This document shows, one piece after another, positions 60,001 to 64,000 of a stretch of 64,000 nucleotides of DNA. Origin of the DNA: Planococcus citri (lineage: Eukaryota > Arthropoda > Insecta > Hemiptera > Pseudococcidae). Location of the stretch: positions 71,734,001 to 71,798,000 of the forward strand of contig NC_088679.1 in assembly GCF_950023065.1 (NCBI RefSeq), in the 5' to 3' direction. Under the pieces are notes generated by a model that worked only from the letters and a program-made list of their open reading frames with translations, had not been told where the DNA came from and ran no database searches. The stretch's first letter is position 1; each line of letters starts with the position of its first letter. A program made the translations under genes and the position numbers.

Positions 60001-62946
60001 AAAGTTTGAGAAATTAAAATACTTATTGCATTTTTAGACCATTCATTTGGAAATTGAAATAATTTTCCTTTTTTTTTCAAAGTAAAAAAAAATTAATTTT
60101 TATTAATAAAAATGAAAGGTGTTTTTTGGGGGAAGGGTCCTCACTTGATGAATTTATTCAATTTCAAGCCTAATTTCAAGGCATAACACTAGTCCTTCAT
60201 TCAATTTCCACCATGTTCGTTTGAAAACTTGACTTCTCCATTTAAAAAGTACACTTTTGATTCTAACCCCTAACTTTACATGCTGTTTTACCATACTTCC
60301 TTGCACAAAATTCAAATGTTGACATTTTCATTGGATGGGGACATGTTGTAGTATACCAAACCATACTTAACTTATTTTCAAAAAAAAGTGGAGAAGTACA
60401 CTTTTGATTCTAGTGGCCTCAAATATGAATTAAAATAATTTCCCTGTATCCCGGTTATTACCCCTCTCACTCTATCAACTTTTGGTTGACAGGTGTCAAT
60501 TTTTTTACATTGAATGATTTGACCTTATGCGAAATTATTCGTACCTATTCTAAGTTTCAATACCAGTAATCCTAAGTAGTAATATTTTTCAAACTTACCA
60601 AAAACATAAAATTATGCCTATATCCAGCACAACACTAAAAAGACAAAATGCAGAGGGATAAGTATCCAATGTTCGTCCGAAAATACCATTATAAGCCATA
60701 AAAGTAAAAGGAACTATGAACCCAAATACACCATTAACAGCATACAATCTGCCTATAAACAAAATGCAAAACTTTGTTAATAAATTCTCACCAACCAATC
60801 AATAGGTAGCTTAGCTAGATATACATATTACAGGAGGGGGAGGGGGTGAAACAAAGGAATAAAATCATGTGTAATTATGAAAGAAAAATCACTTTTACAA
60901 GATAACACTATATTTATTATTAGAAAAAATGCGACGGCCGTTTAGGTACAAGAACGTACCTGCACACGTAAGAAGGTAAATGTACCCACCCCCCCTCCCT
61001 AAATCCTAAGCACTCAACGTAATTTTTAAGCTCTCGACGAATATTATGTTAACTTTATCACTCGTTCTCTTGCCTTGAAGATGGTACGTTCTTGTACCGA
61101 AACGGCCGTCGCATTTTTTCTAATAATAAATATAGTGTTATCTTGTAAAAGTGATTTTTCTTTCATAATTATGCAAAGCACTAAAAGTGATAATTTCCTA
61201 CATACATACGTTACAAATCATGTGTACTTTTTTAAAAAATTTTTTTTACCTTGAAATATTTTAGCCAACGTTGTCATTTAGAGAGGGATATACCTAAAAA
61301 TAACAAAGTCAACTTTTGAAGAAAAAAAAAATTGCCGATTTTTTTGAAAATTGGACCGTTTGACGAAATATTTTCAACCCAAAAGTAAGGTCCTAAGGTC
61401 TCTGATGAATTTAGTCAAAATCCGCCAACCCTAATAAACATTTATTATACACTCATTCATTCACTTACCTATTTCATTAACATCATAATATTTACTCATG
61501 AACGATACTCCAATTGTCATAGCTGTACCGTGAAATAAGTCTATCACAGGAACTACAAACAAAAAAACCAAACAGAATGAGAAATTCACATATCCAAATA
61601 GGTACCTCTACCTATCCGATGGCAAATAGGTATTGCAGCTTATTACACTGATATGATTATTTTTTGCTCGACTTACCCAAGTAAAGTTGCCAGGTTTGAT
61701 TAGCAAACATTAAAACAAGAATAGCTATTGTGTCAAAACATCCGGCCAAGATACCAATCAATCCATCATGGATTTTCAACCATTTGCTCAACACCAATGA
61801 GCAAAACAAAATACCTGAAAAAACATGAATAATTATCAAAATTTAAAATAATGTTCAATGATGAAGAACTCTTTCTTATTTTTATGTAAATGGTATCTTC
61901 ATCACTTAAACTCACCGAATGATGAAATAGTAAGTTTCAATATCATATATTCACTGTACTTCTGTTCATTCCATCCGAATCGATGCCTCAAATATAGATA
62001 CAATACGGATAACTCACCTGTAACAATTTTTTAAATGGTACCTATTAATTTTCACTGCTATAATCTCAGTGTGGGGTAGTTACATCCAGATAAAGAGTCG
62101 TAGGTACTAGGTAGGTACTTGGATAATCTTACCAAAAAATGTAAGGATGACTGTAATATTGGCAATAATCAATAACGTGACTGTGACTCTTTTACGTCCT
62201 AAACTGCGATTGAATACAACTTTAAAACTGTCAAATATCATGCGCTTCAAATTGAAAACAAGGTAAGAAGTATTTTTCTTGTCAACGGAAACTGAATTAT
62301 CTTTGATGAAGATCAAAGCGCATATTAATCCACTCATCGAGCAAATGAAGCACAACGAATAAGAATTAAGAAACCCAAAATTACGAAGCATGAATCCAGC
62401 TCCGCCTTTGCCTACTACCAGAGCAGCTAATCTAATCGTTCCAATAATTCCAAGTCGCATAGTGCGACTTTGTATATCAGATATATCGCATATATACAAT
62501 TGACAACCTACCAGCATCATACTCATTCCTGTACACAAGCTTTCAAATACCGCCCATAATAATACTGCTATGATTGGTTTCCATTGCCAAAAATATGAAT
62601 TCAAACAACCAGATAATGCGTGAAGTAATTGTACCAAGATGGAAATATAAATCAGGGGTCTTCTCCTTCGACCTGCTTCATCGCTCCAGTATGAGGCAAA
62701 TATTACGATAAGTAGACCTATGAAAAGGACAACAGGTTGGTACTTGAGGTTAACTTCTGCCACGAATAGAATTCCGCTTCTTTCGTCATCACATTGGGTG
62801 TTTTTTAGGTCTGGCTGAGATGTTGAGTTGGGTCGGCATGCTTTTTGAAGAAATAAATTCGTATCTAAGCCTTTGATCCACTCATACACGACGAGGTAGA
62901 TGAAAAACGATGGTTCAACAGTCACATCTTTGAAATAATCGAACAT
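57084..62946 (-). CDS. Gene G: SLC46-type MFS transporter, six exons
   Basis: Exons are 62133-62946, 61916-62017, 61677-61814, 61469-61552, 60599-60752 and 57084-57177 (minus strand), giving 461 residues. Start ATG at 62946 (MFDYFKDVTVEP). Motifs: sequon NST, loop TQCDDERSG, SDEAGRRRRP, NRSLGRKR before helix 7. Exon 2 reads HRFGWNEQKYS, so the acidic residue of the WDE triplet found in the other six is Asn here; this may matter for proton or substrate coupling. Last exon gives a Lys/Glu-rich tail ending GESLLL, a possible dileucine-like sorting signal. Intron 5 is 3.4 kb and holds at least three inverted-repeat elements and a hairpin. Confidence 0.87.
57260..57756. mobile_element. hAT-like MITE with AGAGATGTGCA ends
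   Basis: About 497 bp with ends CAGAGATGTGCA and TGCACATCTCTA and sub-terminal CTGAAAAGTG / CTTTTCTGAAAAG. Flanks share only ATTGG, so the duplication is imperfect. In intron 5 of gene G. Confidence 0.6.
58625..59543. mobile_element. Inverted-repeat element with GGAGCTTGGAATCAAAA ends
   Basis: About 919 bp. Ends GGAGCTTGGAATCAAAACTC and its complement; flanks TCAAATGA and TCAAATGT (7 of 8). A third inverted copy of the end occurs internally near 58825-58848. Contains two tandem copies of the 180-bp dispersed repeat (58855-59030, 59031-59210). Confidence 0.7.
58855..59210. repeat. Two tandem copies of the 180-bp dispersed repeat
   Basis: Two head-to-tail units, each starting TTTCTTTTGCAAATATATCG and including GTCGATTGGAAATT and CCGCCTCCAGAGAGCTTTA. 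Confidence 0.7.
59694..60423. mobile_element. Inverted-repeat element with TTTGAGGCCACTAGAATCAAA ends
   Basis: About 730 bp. Ends TTTGAGGCCACTAGAATC and its complement, with further pairing of the ACTTCTCCA stretch. Flanks CATAAATT and TATGAATT match at six of eight. Its sub-terminal AATCAAAA..ACTT resembles the neighbouring element at 58625. Confidence 0.6.
60872..61172. repeat. Inverted repeat of two ~90-bp arms
   Basis: Arms 60872-60960 and 61083-61172 are near-perfect complements: TAATTATGAAAGAAAAATC outward, GGTACAAGAACGTACC inward, with GCGACGGCCGTTT between. Each arm has its own small stem GGTAC-N6-GTACC. The loop is about 120 bp. No duplication seen at the ends. Confidence 0.75.
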
Positions 62947-64000
62947 CGCGTGACAATAATAAAATTAAGCTATATACGTATAAAGGTACACTACACTCGC
63001 AATAGAAACAAAAAATGATCATCAAACGAAATCATTCTTATCACTTGGAGAATTTAGCTTGAATAACGATTAATACGATCACAGGTACCATCCTAGATAT
63101 TCTTAACCGACTCACTAAATTCGAATTAACTCGCGAGCGTTCGACGATGGATCGAAAATGCATACCTCAGCTTAAATGCTGCTCGCGAATAACTGTCAGG
63201 TACCTAACTACACATATAAAAGTAAAAACGCCGGTAGTAAAGTGGACTGTATACTCGTATGATGTTCTATTTTACGACAGAATGAATATATTAAGGCGTC
63301 TGCTGGTGTTCACTTCGTGAACGAAAAAGATGAATAAATGCCTACCTACCTAGATAATTTGTACCTCCGCGTACATTAAAATTATCCAGTTAACCTTGGA
63401 TTGCCACACTTAAAAATAAAGAGATTTTTTGAGATTTTTCTACTCTAGACCAGGTGTGGAGCATGCGATTCCAGCGTGATTTTTGATTTTTCTAGCAATT
63501 TTTGAACTTCTTTACAAGACGTAGAAATTGATTTGTTGAGCACCTTCTGGAAAAGTTGAAATATAATTCGAAAAACCAATTCCGGGGAAGTTCTCATTCC
63601 CTCTCTCTTGAGTGATGATGTCCTCCTGAGGACTCAAATTTTCAGTACCTATGTTGTTTTGGAGGTATTCTCCACATTAAAAAAATTCTTCGTCACGCGG
63701 TTAAAATTTTTGGGTGGAAATGCGTAGAATGGTTTGGATAAAACTTATAAAAATCAATTTGAACTTGATTGGTTGAAAAACGTATGACGGTGACGAGTTG
63801 AAATTTTGAAAAAATTCTCAACTTACTTTACATAAAAATTTTAATGGGCGTTTTTGTATTTTTTCGTAAAAAAAAAGTTCAATCCACTCATCAGACACTG
63901 TGTCTGTAGGTGCATAAATTTCGATGCTCATTCATGTATGATGGGTTGCCTAACTTCTTGGCTGCAAGGCAACTGCGAGTTGGTTAAAATTTTTTTATCT
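62947..64000. other. Region upstream of gene G to window end
   Basis: First 350 bp presumably hold the promoter of gene G. From 63490 it is the second copy of the repeat seen at 56030. No gene. Confidence 0.5.
63490..63870. repeat. Dispersed repeat, copy 2, near the window end
   Basis: Aligned in order with 56030-56500. Here the TGTATGATGGGTTGCCTAAC block follows (63934 on) instead of preceding, so the unit may be tandem and run past the window. Confidence 0.6.

Overview
The window looks like nuclear DNA of an arthropod, most likely a sap-feeding hemipteran of the aphid/scale/mealybug type. It is AT-rich, its genes have spliceosomal introns with GT..AG borders, non-coding DNA is dominated by non-autonomous DNA transposons, and a TAGGTACC/GGTACCTACCTA motif is scattered everywhere. 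The species assignment is an inference; nothing here fixes it.

The backbone is a head-to-tail array of seven complete paralogous transporter genes, all on the minus strand, called A to G here: A 1708-5944, B 8007-12596, C 13620-20946, D 26928-30942, E 36399-47760, F 48716-53898, G 57084-62946. Each has six coding exons with the same phases (1,1,1,1,2) and nearly constant sizes (about 811-823, 102, 138, 84, 154-157 and 70-130 bp). Each encodes a 455-474 residue, 12-helix Major Facilitator protein of the SLC46 type (relatives of the proton-coupled folate transporter, PCFT). I rebuilt the exons by reading splice sites and frame on the minus strand. A and B are a recent duplication of a unit of about 5 kb. 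A/B/C and F/G form two close groups, with D and E more separate.

The only other intact gene is a plus-strand Bel/Pao LTR retrotransposon (38702-45613) inside intron 2 of gene E, antisense to it. Its two 247-bp LTRs are identical by eye, it has a 5-bp target duplication, and it carries one 1793-codon gag-pol frame. It is young, yet its reverse-transcriptase box reads YMDN where YxDD is expected.

Intergenic and intronic space holds many terminal-inverted-repeat elements. Several have perfect 8-bp target duplications of hAT type, and two pairs are nested inside one another (9404-10505 with 9698-10371; 16927-18080 with 17269-17822). There is a 1.7-kb foldback element in intron 5 of A, a 2.8-kb element with long inverted arms between C and D, and smaller hairpins. 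Three arrays of a short motif repeated irregularly every 20 bp or so (6720-6990, 24830-25135, 34280-35220) are not explained by any family I recognise. I saw no tRNA, rRNA, CRISPR or bacterial-type features.

The seven transporters probably share ancestry, membrane topology and substrate class. Expansion of such an importer family would be of interest in an insect that depends on symbionts or on a nutrient-poor diet, but that link is not shown by the sequence.
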